Source: Terfezia claveryi
Taxonomy: Eukaryota > Ascomycota > Pezizomycetes > Pezizales > Pezizaceae
Direction of reading: 5' to 3'
Assembly: GCA_015179025.1 (NCBI GenBank)
Contig: WHUX01000171.1
Location: 1-64,000 of the forward strand
DNA: 64,000 nucleotides
The number at the start of each line of letters is the position of its first letter. The stretch's first letter is position 1. Positions 52,105 to 63,240 of the stretch are shown here, in pieces. The translations under genes were made by a program, and so were the position numbers. The notes beneath the pieces are model-generated. The model worked only from the letters and a program-made list of their open reading frames with translations, had not been told where the DNA came from and did no database searches.

Positions 52105-53262
52105 TCATCCACCTCCACAATCCGGGCTAAGGGTGTCTGAGATGGGTTGGACGGCTAGGGAGCAGTTTTTTCGAAGGGGACAGGCCGCAATGAAGTGGTC
52201 GGCCTTCCCACAGGCTATGTATAGCCCATTATTCCGGCGGCGTTCCCTCTCTTCTTGAGTCAGGCGAGGCCTGCCTGGTGATAGATCCATAGGGGTGGTG
52301 CCGCCCGCCACCAGAGATGGGTGGGCTGGCTTATTGGCTGTAGTTTGGGTCTGAGGGCTAGGGTTCTGGGGTCGAGTTTGTTGCTGGGGGTGCTGGGTTT
52401 TAACAGGAGGCCGATAGGTACTGGGGGCGCTGACCTGGACTCTCAACCTAGCCATCTTTTGCTCCATCTTGGATGCCTGATCAATGAATTCATCCAAGGT
52501 TTTAATATCTGGAGATTGGAGGAGGGCCTGTTTGAGCTCAATATTGAGGCCTTCCTCGAACTGTTCTAGCTTCACCCGATCGTTCCACTCCACCTCTGCT
52601 GCCAGCCTTGAGAATTCTGCCACGTATGTTGAGAGGTCATGGCCCTTCTGTTTTAGTGCTCGGAGAGCGCGAGTTGCCGTACCCACGGGGTCTGGGTCTC
52701 CGAAGACACGGTCGAGGATTGTGAGCAAAGCAGCAACATCAGGAAGGTTGAAGCGGTCATTGAGCACATAGGGTTGGACCTGGTCCAAAGCTCTGCCCTC
52801 CAATAGGCCGTATACATAAGCTAATCGGTGCTGAACGGTAGGGAATTTTGCAGCATCCCCAGTTAGTTTGATTTTGATGGAATTTTTCCAGGCTTTCAGG
52901 CGAGTCCTGTCGCCATTGAACTTTGGCGGGGTAGGGAGATGTTGGGTTTTAGGTGTCTGGGATGCTTGGGGTGCTGGGGCTGTTTGGAATCCGATCGTGT
53001 CCAGGGCCCTATTCAGGGTCTGAATGGTTCTTCTTTCGTTGACTAAGTCGTTCTGGGCAGTCACGAGGTTGTTTTGGCAGGAGGCGAGGTCGGCCTGGCA
53101 TGAGAGGAGGTCTTCGGTGAGTATTGTGACTTCGTCATTGGCCCTGGTCTGTTTTTGTTGTCCTTCATGTATGGCTAATTCCAGTCGTTGGCCTAAGGCA
53201 TCCGCCGCCAGGTATATATCGATAATGGTCTGACGATAGCTGCCGAAATCGTCCTGGTTCAT
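52105..53262 (-). CDS. gag: Gag of chromovirus C
   Basis: 385 codons from ATG 53262. It has a coiled-coil-like N-terminus rich in Gln (about residues 1-95), the capsid-type region with FNGDRTRLKAWKN (about 120), and YVAEFSRLAAEVEWNDRVKLEQFEEGL (two blocks near 205-230), then a Pro/Gln-rich stretch and a C-terminal knuckle, ACGKADHFIAAC. The first Cys of the CCHC knuckle is Tyr (LYIAC), as in element A. The protein would package element RNA in cytoplasmic particles. It ends SPDCGGG with TGA at 52105-52107, a few bases before the GGGAAAA heptamer; compared with elements A and B this end has lost two bases, which puts gag in the pol frame. Confidence 0.9.
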   Translation of the reverse strand: MNQDDFGSYRQTIIDIYLAADALGQRLELAIHEGQQKQTRANDEVTILTEDLLSCQADLASCQNNLVTAQNDLVNERRTIQTLNRALDTIGFQTAPAPQASQTPKTQHLPTPPKFNGDRTRLKAWKNSIKIKLTGDAAKFPTVQHRLAYVYGLLEGRALDQVQPYVLNDRFNLPDVAALLTILDRVFGDPDPVGTATRALRALKQKGHDLSTYVAEFSRLAAEVEWNDRVKLEQFEEGLNIELKQALLQSPDIKTLDEFIDQASKMEQKMARLRVQVSAPSTYRPPVKTQHPQQQTRPQNPSPQTQTTANKPAHPSLVAGGTTPMDLSPGRPRLTQEERERRRNNGLYIACGKADHFIAACPLRKNCSLAVQPISDTLSPDCGGG

Positions 53263-53366
53263 GGGAATGGGTAGAGCTTGCTAGGCTCGAAATCTGGCTG
53301 CGAGCGCGGGGGTGGTGTCTTGGGCAGCCATTGAGCGTACCGGTTGATCAGAGTGATCCAACGTAG

Positions 53367-53871
53367 TGTAACGTGGGCTCTGGGAACAAGGTGACCAAGG
53401 GGTACGCCGGGGAGAAGGCAGAGGCTAGGGCAAGACACACGTAGGAACGCTACGTGTGTGACTAGGGGAAGGCTGGGACGGGGGGCAAGGGAAAGAGGCA
53501 AGAGGGGCAGAGGGCAAGGGACACGAGACACGCGGAAGCAGTTGCCGCGTGTGTCAAGGGAGGCAGCAGGACTGCAGAGTCGAGGCGAGACAAGGAGGTG
53601 CACAAGGGAGATGCACCAGCGTGGAGAGAAGCAAGGCCCTGTATTGGATATACAAGACGTTGGATAGGGATCCAACGAGAGGGCGGAGAGAGCAAGCTAT
53701 ATATACAGGCTTCCTTCCTGGCCAAGGCCATCGGAAGGAATAAGGTTCCCGAGACCCCTTATCTCGGGAGCCGAGATAACAATGCTATCACCTGCGTCGC
53801 AGGTGATGAACAACAGTAACAACAACAACAATAACGAGGTCAGACTAGGCTGGGAGGGGACAGTTGTGACA
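53367..53871 (-). repeat. 5' LTR of element C
   Basis: 505 bp, same termini as the partner. The next bases of the element (minus strand from 53366) begin CTACGTTGGATCACTCTGAT, where a primer-binding site would be expected; it does not look like a simple TGG-start tRNA site. Confidence 0.93.
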
Positions 53872-53876
53872 ATGAC

Positions 53877-55708
53877 CAAGTCCTGTATATTTTCTAGGTC
53901 CTCTACTGGTTGCTAGGTCATCTCTTCATCCCCCAGCCATTTGACCTTATACTGCAAACACCTATACCTCTTTCATAAGTCTAGTACCTTTACAACCTCC
54001 CATTCCTCCTCACCTTCAATAACTACGGGAAGGGGTGGGGGGTGTTTCTGTCCTGGAAGAGGGTCCTTTGAGGTGGGCTCGATCTCAGAGACATAGACAA
54101 CTAGGTGGCATTTGATATCTTTGGAGAACCTTAGATGATAAGCATGAATACCCATGGACCCTAGCACTTCAAAGAGACCTAGGAACTTATGGTCAAGCTT
54201 ACGGGAAGGGCGTTCTGTCTGGAAATGGCGGCTGGAGAGCCACACCTTATCTCCTGGCTGGTATTGGGGAGCTGGCAACCATGATCTATTGGCATACTCT
54301 GCTTGCCTGGCCTGCGCCTATCCCAGCTCGGCTTTTAGAGTACAGTGGAGTTCAGTAATTCCAACTGCGAACTCCTTAGCTGGGGGGTGGGCTTTTTGTA
54401 GGAGTGCTATGGCCTCTATGAACTAGGGGTGCCAACTATAGTTAGCCAGAAAAGGCGAGGTTTTGGAGGATTCCAAGAACTGGTTGTTCATAGTGAATTC
54501 ATAGGTGGCTAGTAATAAAACCCATTTATCCTACTAGTAATCAATGAAGGACTACAGATATTGCTTCATAATGGCATTCATCCTCTCCAATTGGCTGTCT
54601 GTTTGGGGGTGATATACTGTTAACAAATGCACTTTGATCCTCAAAAGCTTACAGAAGGCTCTCCAAAAGTCTGAGGTAAACTAAGGGCCACGGTCAAACA
54701 TAATGGATTCGGGGAGCTCATGATACTGGAACATATTGTTGAGGTAAAGATTGGCTAACTCTAGAGTAAAACAGGTGTCCTGACAAGGTATGACATGCCT
54801 TATCTTTATCAGTCAATCTACTACCATCAAGATGGGATTGAATCCCAAGTCTTCCGGCAATCCCATTATGAAATTCATAGTCAGGTGCAGCCATGGCTAA
54901 TCTAGGATATCCAGGGGCTTTAGAATGCCATATGGGGTATGGCGGACAGGCTTAGCATGCTTACAAACATAGCAGTTCCGTACTTACCGCTCCATGTCCT
55001 TCTGCTGGTCAATCAAGGTGTATTCCCTGGCCAGGAGCTCTAATGTCTTTGCCACTCTAGGGTGACCCGCCACCAGGGTATTGTGGTATTCTTTGATCAG
55101 CCTCAGGGATAACCCTCCTCCTTCCAGTATATAGAACTGTTCGAGGTGATAGAGGAGGCCCTTCTATACTATATACTTGGCCAGAGAAATCTTAGGGTAG
55201 CGGTGCTAGCTGGAATCTACTGCAGTGATGATTTCCTTGGCCAGAGAGTTGTCCTCATATGCCTGTCTCACTAGTTGTTAGAGGTTGGCTCCTACATTAG
55301 CCTCCGGATCAGCATCCATATCAGCTTCAGCTTCAGCTTCTGCATCAGCCTCAACTTTAGCTTCCACATCAGCCTCAGCTTTAGCTTCCACATCAGCCTC
55401 AACTTCAGCTTCTGCATCAGCCTCAGTTTCTGCTAGGACGTTGGCTTCCAGATCGAGGTTTTCGGGCTTCAATACCACCTGATTTTGGTATTTTAGCCTT
55501 TCATTCCCCCTCTTAGAGAGATCTCCTGATCTCTGAGTTAACATATTGGGCTTGCCATCAGCCTTTCCAAGATGGTATTTAATCTTAAAGTTGAACCGAG
55601 AAAGGAATTCTGACCACCTAGCCTACCGTCAGTTGAGCAGCTTAGTGGTTGTGAAATACTCAAGGTTTTTGTAATCAGATAATACCTCAATAATCCCTTT
55701 AGCTGACC
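53877..55708 (-). pseudogene. Pol fragment of element D (RNase H to chromodomain)
   Basis: Minus-strand readable pieces include GDKVWLSSRHFQTERPSRKLDHKFLG-type residues (near 54240), integrase remnants, and a long EA-rich linker at 55420-55290 ([19 protein letters not shown] and on). Stops and frameshifts are frequent. The segment just after element C resumes the pol C-terminus interrupted at 47537. Confidence 0.8.
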
Positions 55709-55973
55709 TTCCATTATATTCTTCCACTTATCTGTCAAGGTTATCTTCATCGTTGGTCCCATAATCATTGTGGGACTCGCATTCTTAAGCTTCCCCATCC
55801 AAGATAGTTAGCCTTGTCTGAATTGTTATAAGCGTAGAAAGACATAAAACTTACCAATGGAGGTAGTTTCATCTTCAACTATATTATTCTTGTGCTGAAG
55901 TATGTCGGGAATCCATTGTCGGCTGAGGTGTTTTGATTTTGCAAGCTTAGCAAGTTCTTGAACAAGCTCAGCT
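55709..55973. other. Junction after element D
   Basis: Sequence loses similarity to the retrotransposon at about 55708. No LTR or target duplication marks the break, so D was cut by deletion or rearrangement. The start of the next gene's 3' region lies here. Confidence 0.45.
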
Positions 55974-56420
55974 TCAAAGACCGAGGTATTGCTGATTTAT
56001 AGGGGTTGGTCTGATTCCAGTGAACTGTTTTGCTATGTGGCGGCCAAATACATGCCTATATCTGCCTTGATTGCAGCCAAGAGGAGCACACGTACTATCT
56101 GGGGGTGGGCATTCCAGGTGGCTATATACCGTTTGTAGGTTGCTATACATGTCAGAAAGTGTGCTCCCTTCGTTGGATGAGAAATACTTACTGATGGTTA
56201 TATCATATCTGAAATTCCCTGTACTTAGGGGTTCAACATACACCCCAGTTGTCTATGCCTTCAGGCAATGACGCATGGCAGAGGTGACTAGGTAGATGAA
56301 CACTTCATTGATTGAATCAAAGAAGGTATCATCCGAGTTCCTGTATATTTTTATATTTGAGAAATATTTATGGAAGATGATCTCCGTGATTTCGTTAGTA
56401 CGGAAATGCCTCTGGTGGGC

Positions 56421-56471
56421 CTGTATAAGTGTTAGTCATATCAGACCTCCAATGCCAGAAGGAAGGCTTAC
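56421..56471 (-). other. Probable intron, 51 bp
   Basis: Minus strand GTAAGC at the start and TACAG at the end. Joining its flanks keeps the frame from ENGQE to AHQRHF. Confidence 0.65.
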
Positions 56472-56636
56472 CTCCTGGCCATTTTCTCTGCAAATGAACC
56501 GATCCTGAAATAACAGGTACTTCACCCGCTCAGCTATCTCGTGTTGAGGTAGGTGGTTCAAGGCGAAAAGCTCGACAATACTATGTTTACATTCGTAAAC
56601 AAGGTGTGCCTGAGTTCACGAATATATGCTATGCAG

Positions 56637-56688
56637 CTGTGATAGTTTAGAATAGCATTCGACGTCGCAGACAGGGAAGAATACATAC
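56637..56688 (-). other. Probable intron, 52 bp
   Basis: Minus strand GTATGT at the start and CACAG at the end, between two readable exons. Confidence 0.6.
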
Positions 56689-57291
56689 ATAGGCATTTGC
56701 CATTTTCATGCATTTCAGTTTTTCTCTAGTTTCCGTTTGAGCTTTGAGCCAGGCTACTGATAACAATTGTTGGATTTCCTCTGCATTTAGCATTGGATTT
56801 CCGAATAAAGTATAAAAGCATATATGCTCAGCCGCTCATGAGGTGAGTTCCTTGTACTCATCTAGGATAGCGAAAAATGACCTGGATTGCGGCCCAATGT
56901 GAGAGGGCTTGCTAACCATCAGGTTGATCTGTTGTTCCTGAGGTGTTTTGAAGTCAAAGTTAAACCTATCACTGGGCAGATTACTTACACTAGACTCAGT
57001 GTCAGTAGGAAGCTGCCTTCTGTTAGCAGGGGGTGCCGGTGGGGAGGACTATGTACATTAGAGTTAGCTAGACTCATGGATCTAAATATGAGGTGGTACT
57101 TACTTGCAGCCTGGAACTCGAAGTCTATGAAGAAGTGTATTGGATATACAGTTTCTTCGCGGGGCATGTCCCATCCGACGCTGCACATCGTTTTGAGAAC
57201 AGTGCTATATGAGGAGGCTGAAGAACAGTCTCCTCATCTTCGTCCTCTTCGTCCTCCACATCATATGAAGGAATTGTTTGCTGTCATGTAA

Positions 57292-57779
57292 CACCCTGTG
57301 AACTTTTGCCTGGGAGTCGTGACATTATGGAAAGTTGATGTGAATAGGGATGGGGTTGTGCAGAGTGAAAAGAAATATGCAGAGGAATGGGAATATGCAG
57401 AAGGATGGGAATGTGCAGAGGGATAGGTTGATAAGAAGTGGGGGAGATATTGAGGGTGAGGAGATAACGTGAGGAGTCGGAAATTTGGGCTACAGGGGAC
57501 AATCAGAGTAGATCCAAATGGTATTTATTAACTTCCGAGTCTGCTTTGCTATCTTGAAAACAGTTCTATCTATCTAAAAAAACTCCCGACTCTACCAGAA
57601 TAAAATCCGACTAACCTCAAAAGAGCCCGACTACCTATAAAAATCCCGAGTAACTCTAAAAATCCCGAAAACACTAGAAAATCTATGCCAACTAGACTAG
57701 AAAACTCCTACTAACACCCAACTAAACAGAATAATACCGACGTCCCCAAACTATCTACCTATGTCCAAAGTCATGTAAA
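57292..57779. other. Intergenic with short iterations
   Basis: About 57375-57425 has three imperfect copies of a 16-18 bp word near gcagaggaatgggaatat, and 57570-57700 iterates aaaatcccga and actcccgac words. No gene. Confidence 0.45.
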
Positions 57780-58971
57780 AAGATCCTCTTAGGCATTTAT
57801 TATTTCCCAATAGTATTGGGCTGCGTTCAACTCGCGTACTTTGCTCACCACCCATCGAACATCCAAGAGTCGGTTCAATCGAGTAACCCGATACCCTACG
57901 GCTACCACCTGATGTGCCTTGACGAGTTGCAGACCAGAGGTAATTTTTGGCCATTTGAGGCATCAAATGTAGTAATAATCCTTATCATCAGAATCGATGA
58001 TGTCTGCATTTGGGAAGAGGCACTTGTGCTCCTTCTTGATATCACTCAGGGTTTCCTGCAGGCGGTCTACTCTTCTATGGAGTTCATACTTGCATTGTTC
58101 AAAAGTATGGTCTCTTGTAGGCATCCAACGCCGACAGACTCCAATGATATTGCGTAAGTTCGTATCAGAATCCTCGGCAAAATCTTCATATTCATTCCGG
58201 GGGATAAACTTCTCAAGTTCGAAGTAAGGATGGGCTTATGGGGGGTATTGGCTCTTGGGGGTTCAGAATGGAGTAACACCATTAGACATACGGGGTTACT
58301 TTTAGACATTCGGAAAAATGCCTTCACCTCCACATCAGAAAAGAGACCAGTATAGTTAGCAGGAAAGCTGAGGTTAGGAGGGTTCGGGTCCTTGAGTGCA
58401 CCCAAAATATCTCAAACCTTTCTATCGGTAGGAACATGAGCTTTAACCATGTCCCAAATCTCGTCTAGAGTCTTTGTCTGAATAACCACTAAATTCCTCC
58501 TATCCCGTTCATCATAGATCCATCCATTGATATCCCTATGCTCTCTTATCTCAGGATTACATACCCAGAATGCCACCGTGGTCCCTGCAGCTTCGCCGGC
58601 ATCGGAGATGTCTTCTTCTTCATTGGAGTTCTCGTGAGCATGTGCCTTCTTTCGAGCACGCTTGATAGCCAGGTTTTTTGATATCTCAGAATGTTTCTTT
58701 AGGCAATCTTGTAGCAGTGCCTCCAGTGCTTTTTGTAGGACTCGGACCCACTGGCCAGTTGATTTCTCATAGAAGTCCTAAATTCAGTTAGGCTGCGAAC
58801 AGCAAGGATAAGAGCATCTTTCTCATTTTGGCTTGCTGAGGCCCAACTTCGGATTGAAAGTTAGGCACAATAGTCCTTGACTCTATTGTGCCATGATGTG
58901 TAGTCGGCATCTCGTGTGTCACACCTCAAGTTTGTCTTCAAGTTCTGAATTAAGTTCTTAGAAGTAACCAT
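57780..58971 (-). pseudogene. Unrecognised gene, damaged
   Basis: Minus strand from an ATG at 58971 (MVTSKNLIQNLKTNLRC). After about 65 codons with one TAA the frame changes near 58780, possibly at an intron. A long readable stretch then runs to about 58067 with RARKKAHAHENSNEEED, DINGWIYDERDRRNLVVIQ and FRMSKSNPVCLMVLL, and a last piece to about 57780. A TGA stands where Trp would fit near 58413 (TGG to TGA, a G-to-A change). The protein is charged, without membrane segments or a motif I can name. Its position between two repeat-associated genes suggests a mobile-element passenger, but that is inference. Confidence 0.4.
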
Positions 58972-59477
58972 TTTGGTGTTGAATGTGGGTTGTGTTAGTC
59001 TAGTCTAGGTTAGTCGGGTTGTCTTCCTTATGCATCAGGTATAAGTTTGGGTAAATAGAGAATCACCTAATAGGGAAATGTACCTAAATAAGTAATATCT
59101 TGGTGTTTGCGGTTAACGCAAAGGTCAGTATAGTCTAGTTAGGTAGCTGAGTTTGTGTATTTACTGTACGTAGGAATGATGGGACTATAATACAGGCTAT
59201 ATCGGGTCTTTTTATACTACATTGGTGATAGCCTTCCTTTGAAATTGACGGTTAGTGTTCAAACTTCAAAATGTAAACAAAATAATGCAAGTACCAGATC
59301 ATGTCCAAACCCAATGGCACTAGGCCAACCCAGGATGTGTGTGGCCTACAAAACTACAAACACACCTACTCTAGACAGCAATATATATAACACAAACAAC
59401 TTTGCTTCGAATACTAGATTAATGCAGTAGCGTATTATATAGTAATTATCATATAAGAGGTTACATATTATGGGTTG
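58972..59477. other. Intergenic, no gene seen
   Basis: Contains gttagtctagtctaggttag-type iterations near 58995 and a word tgtccaaacccaatggca (59302) that recurs at 59617 as tgtccaaacccaacggca. The second copy suggests an insertion or duplication around the Pol III-like unit. Confidence 0.4.
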
Positions 59478-59564
59478 TAGTATAGTGGTTTAGGTTTCAA
59501 TTTGTATTTTATTTTTTCGAGTGGTAATTCCTAATACACAGGTTCGATCCTTACTCTGTTTTTT
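59478..59564 (+). ncRNA. tRNA-like Pol III unit (A box, B box, T-run), probably a pseudo-tRNA or SINE remnant
   Basis: tagtatagtgg at 59478-59488 fits the A-box pattern and ggttcgatcc at 59541-59550 fits the B-box, about 52 bases apart. A run of six T follows at 59559-59564. The flanks do not fold into a proper acceptor or T stem, so this is not called a functional tRNA. Confidence 0.4.
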
Positions 59565-59739
59565 ACTTTTTATTTTATATTCGCCAAGGAACCATAACTT
59601 AGTTATTCTTAGTTGGTGTCCAAACCCAACGGCATAAGGCGAATCCCTGACGAGCTTGATATTAAATGCACTGTCTTGCACAACTTCGAAACTCACTTCA
59701 ATACTACTCACCACTGATCAAAGACAATATGAAACTACA

Positions 59740-62700
59740 CAACCTCAAAAATGAACCCCCCCAAAACACATTGTCCCTGTTGCAAGCACATGTATGCCAG
59801 TTGGAGAGCATATATTAACTACATAGAGAACAAACATCTGAACAAATACCAGACATTCACCCTTGTTGCGCGTCGGGAAACTGACATTCCCTAGAATACC
59901 GAAACCTACCTTGAACAATCAGGTGAACAATCAGGTGGAGGATTGACCTAAGAAGGTGAGGCTTCTTACAGAGAAATACAGATATTGATCAGGCTAACTC
60001 TTGAAGGTGAAGGGTTTTATAGAGGTATTTCTGAATATGATTAGGACCTTGACGAAGATTTCCAGCCGGTGGAGCAAGATGATGTCCAAGAACCTGGGCT
60101 TGAGGTAGAGCAGGATGAGGTCGAAAAACCTGAGAATGACTATAACGCAAAACCTATTCCCGAAACCACTGCTACCCCCCCCACCAACAGACATCTATAT
60201 ACCACCGACGTTACTAGGCAGCTTCCCGACAGATATCAGGCTGGATAGCCTGTATGTGACTATCCATTTGTTAATCAGCGCTCGGCCCAATTCAATTACC
60301 TTCATCCATTTTTAAATATGCAGGATTATATACTTGCCCAGTTTTTCACCCTCAGCAAGATCCCAAAAATGAGGATTAATGATTTCTTCCGGAACAATAT
60401 TTTGATGAGTTCACCTGCCGACAGTCTGATGTTAAGTGTCTCATTCAAATCAGGGTACATATTGTAGAAGCAAATAGACAAAATGATTGCGGATCTTGAG
60501 TGAAGCACAGGATCCATTCAATATGTACTAAGACCCAAGTCGGATTTCTACTACTGCAATATAGTAGATTGTATAAAATACCTATTGCGGTAGAGAACAT
60601 TTGTGACCCATGTGGTTTGGGAACCAGTCAAGTTATTCAATGCGAATAACAAGCGAATATATTTAGAGATGAATACCGAATCTTGGTGGTAGGATCAACA
60701 GGTATATACTCTAATTATCCTACTATGCCTCCTTGCTTATACATAAGTCTTACAGCAGCTCATTCCCGTCGGCACTATACTGGTCCCCGTCCTTTTGGTG
60801 TCGGACTAGACACATCTGACCAACTTCTTCGAGGACAAGAAATTAGGGCCCCTATATATGAGTATAGGGAATATAAAGTGTAGCGTACAAAACAAACCGA
60901 TGATGAATGCTTGGATCTGATTGCGTTATTACCACCCCCCTAAATGCCTTGCTAAAGTTCCTGGAAACCTATAGAGGCTCAGGAATTGGATGCCCTCAGG
61001 TTATGCATGAGATACTGAGCTCCATACTCAGTCCCTTAGCCGACGCCCAAAGTCAGTAAGGGATTGACATAGTATGTTATGATGAGAAGGTATGTAAATG
61101 CGTACCTAGGCTCTCTGCCTAGTTGGCAGACCATATGGAGAATGTCATGATTCATAGCATTCTCACCAATCGATGCCTAGTGTGCATTGCCCCTCTAAAC
61201 GAATTTGGAGACCTCCCAGACACACCTTATGATACTCGGCAACATTCCGGTATGCTATGCATACCACAAGTCCAACCTGACAGTGCTCGAAATTGACAGA
61301 GTTAAGGGATCAACACTGCCCTTTGGCATATCCCCGACTGTGAACCTCATACTCTGGTTCAGGGAGATACTCTACACAACTACATCTCGGGATGCTATCT
61401 ACATGATGAAATGGTCCAGGACTTCCTGGGGCACGTCGGACGCCTGACTATATTCGATCATATATGGTCACGATTGCCCCCTTTCCGGGTTTACCAGGCC
61501 AAACAAGGCATACGTGCAGTCAACAATAGCAAGGGAAAAGATGAGGAATTTGCTATGGGTACTGCTGGCCGTCTTCACGGCTGCACTAAGTCGGAGAACC
61601 GACGCCCCTGCAATTGCCACTCGATACAAGGCATCTTGCCACAAGGCAATCCTGTGTGTTAGATATTTAATGGACTTCATCCTCATTGCACAATACAGGT
61701 ACACCCCCGAAACAATACAATCTATGAGGACTACCTCCAGGACTTTCACAAACACAAAGAGGTGTTCCTCTGGTTTCGATCATCAAAGTTTACGAAGGCC
61801 TCAGCCAAGGTAGCATCTAAAGACCTCCGTACAGAACATCACTGACAACTGGTGTCGGATGAATCCCAACTGGCAACCCCCTCCAAACGACGCAAACTCC
61901 AAGACGATCAGGCACAAGAAAATGAAGATTTGGTGAATGACATGCTGACCAGTGGGGCATACTACAATTTTCCGAAAATGCATTTGATTTCGCATTTTGC
62001 AGATCAAATAGCCAAATATGGATCACTTCCATAATATTCAACTGAGATCTGTAAGGTCTCCCATAAGCCCCTGAAAGACACATACCGGTGGACCAATCAT
62101 ATCAATGCCGTGCCCAAATCATTCACACTTACACACGGGCACACAGTTTCGCCATGCGCGAAAGGAATATTAAGTAATGGATTTGTGATAACCCAAACAT
62201 GCCCGACGAAATACGTACCATTGTTACTCCCCCCATCGGAGTTTACATCTGCCCGGCAACGCTGACCCAGAGCTCATGAGAACTAAGTTGCAAGGACGGC
62301 TACCTGTAAAAGTTATACATGATCTTAAGACTTTGCAGACACACTACAATCTACCTGACCTATTAACGCTTACAGCTAGGTATCTTGCCCGGTACCCATA
62401 CTGGCAATCATCCGACACTGAAACAGACATAGCCCGTCTCATGGATGCACTCCTCGAAGCATTTATCATACTTCAAGTTGCTGTTCCAACCTTCAATGAC
62501 GATGGACATATGATACACCATCTACACTGCATGGGGGGTAAGTTATTCTGCAAGCAAGAGGAAAGGCATGACTGGGTGTTTGTCCGACGTCACAAGTCTA
62601 CATAGGGGAAAGTTTCCGGTGGTCTTGATGGCAAGGTTCCTGCCAGACTAAATGCTTTGTTCAAACTGCGAGACATAGCAGCCAAAGATACGTACTGCCT

Positions 62701-62914
62701 TGCACATGTTTCACTAATGACAATAGTTGGATCATTAACGCCAGATGGTCCAGAGGGCATGGTGCGCGTCGGATTGCCATCAACTGATCATGTGATAAGA
62801 ATTGCGGACATAGAGAGCATGGCACATCTAATCCCGATCCATGATGAAGAGCTATATATTGTAAATAACCGTATTGATCTACATACATGGAATGATATTC
62901 ATGATGGAAACTAG
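59740..62914 (+). pseudogene. Plavaka-type (KDZ superfamily) transposase, decayed
   Basis: Plus strand. A zinc-finger-like start, CPCCKHMYASWRAYINYIE...H (near 59775), is followed by an acidic stretch and an N-terminal region (PAQFFTLSKIPKMRINDFF-like, near 60340). The core reads SD.THLTNFFEDKK, then LGPLYMSIGNIKCSVQNKP and WILIALLPPP (60805-60945), residues characteristic of the fungal Plavaka transposases. Later pieces at 61205-61447, 61514-61813, 61852-62034, 62276-62605 and 62657-62914 continue the protein, ending IDLHTWNDIHDGN. At least six frameshifts or stops break it. The family call is motif-based; catalytic residues cannot be assigned with confidence in this broken copy. Confidence 0.7.
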
Positions 62915-63039
62915 AATACATATAGCTAGCAGAACAATAAATAAAGATATGGCTAGCAGAACAATCAAGAAGTTGATTAGGAACATGTGTGTCGTGAATC
63001 ACATACTACATGATGTCTAGGAAGTAATATAGACAGAGT

Positions 63040-63240
63040 TGGATCGTCCGGCGGCATGCACCTAATGTACGTCCAACAGCACAGCGGTCACCAATGGCGT
63101 CGGAAGGGTATTGCGACGCAGCGCAGGGCCCTAGTTGCGTCCGGATTGTAATACAATACCCTGGAGCGTCCAGACACACAGGACGCATAGGATGCAAAAT
63201 CGCGTCCGGATGCTTGGTGGTACGTCCTGACGCCAATTTC
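63040..63240. repeat. Cluster of GCGTCC/GGACGC-type words, possible subterminal repeats
   Basis: Within 200 bp the core cgtcc or ggacg occurs many times in both orientations (gcgtccggattg, gagcgtccagac, aggacgcatagg, gcgtccggatgc, gtacgtcctgac, cgtccaac). It lies just after the Plavaka-type gene, and Plavaka/KDZ and related elements often carry subterminal transposase-binding repeats. No matching cluster was found on the left side. Confidence 0.5.

Larger units (their letters stand above)
47538..53871 (-). mobile_element. Ty3/gypsy chromovirus C, near intact and young
   Basis: Inserted in element D with an exact ATGAC duplication (47533-47537 and 53872-53876). Both LTRs are 505 bp and differ at about ten positions by eye, mostly transitions. 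Gag (385 codons) and pol (1282 codons) are both open. This is the only retrotransposon in the window that might still be active, subject to the gag/pol junction problem described in the findings. Confidence 0.95.
46640..55708 (-). mobile_element. Ty3/gypsy chromovirus D, truncated, hosting element C
   Basis: A 3' LTR (46640-47274), the 3' non-coding region and pol C-terminal codons up to 47537, then, after element C, pol from 53877 to about 55708. Similarity to element C stops inside the RNase H region (ttagctgac at 55700-55708), so gag, protease, most of the RT and the 5' LTR are lost. It is more decayed than C. Confidence 0.88.
55974..57291 (-). pseudogene. Multi-exon gene resembling the fungal DUF6532 family, lightly damaged
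   Basis: On the minus strand, readable exons are separated by well-formed introns: 56637-56688 (GTATGT...ATCACAG, 52 bp) and 56421-56471 (GTAAGC...ATACAG, 51 bp). Residues include EIQQLLSVAWLKAQTETREK, then IVELFALNHLPQHEIAERVKYL, then the exon AHQRHFRTNEITEIIFHKYF and INEVFIYLVTSAMRHCL. Position and spacing of these helices resemble DUF6532, a fungal domain of unknown function often linked to repeats; this is a motif-level guess. The N-terminus is acidic (VEDEEDEDEE near 57265). Lesions: a TGA near 56850, a TAG after RHCLKA near 56260, and a frame change just after the first of these introns. Confidence 0.45.
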
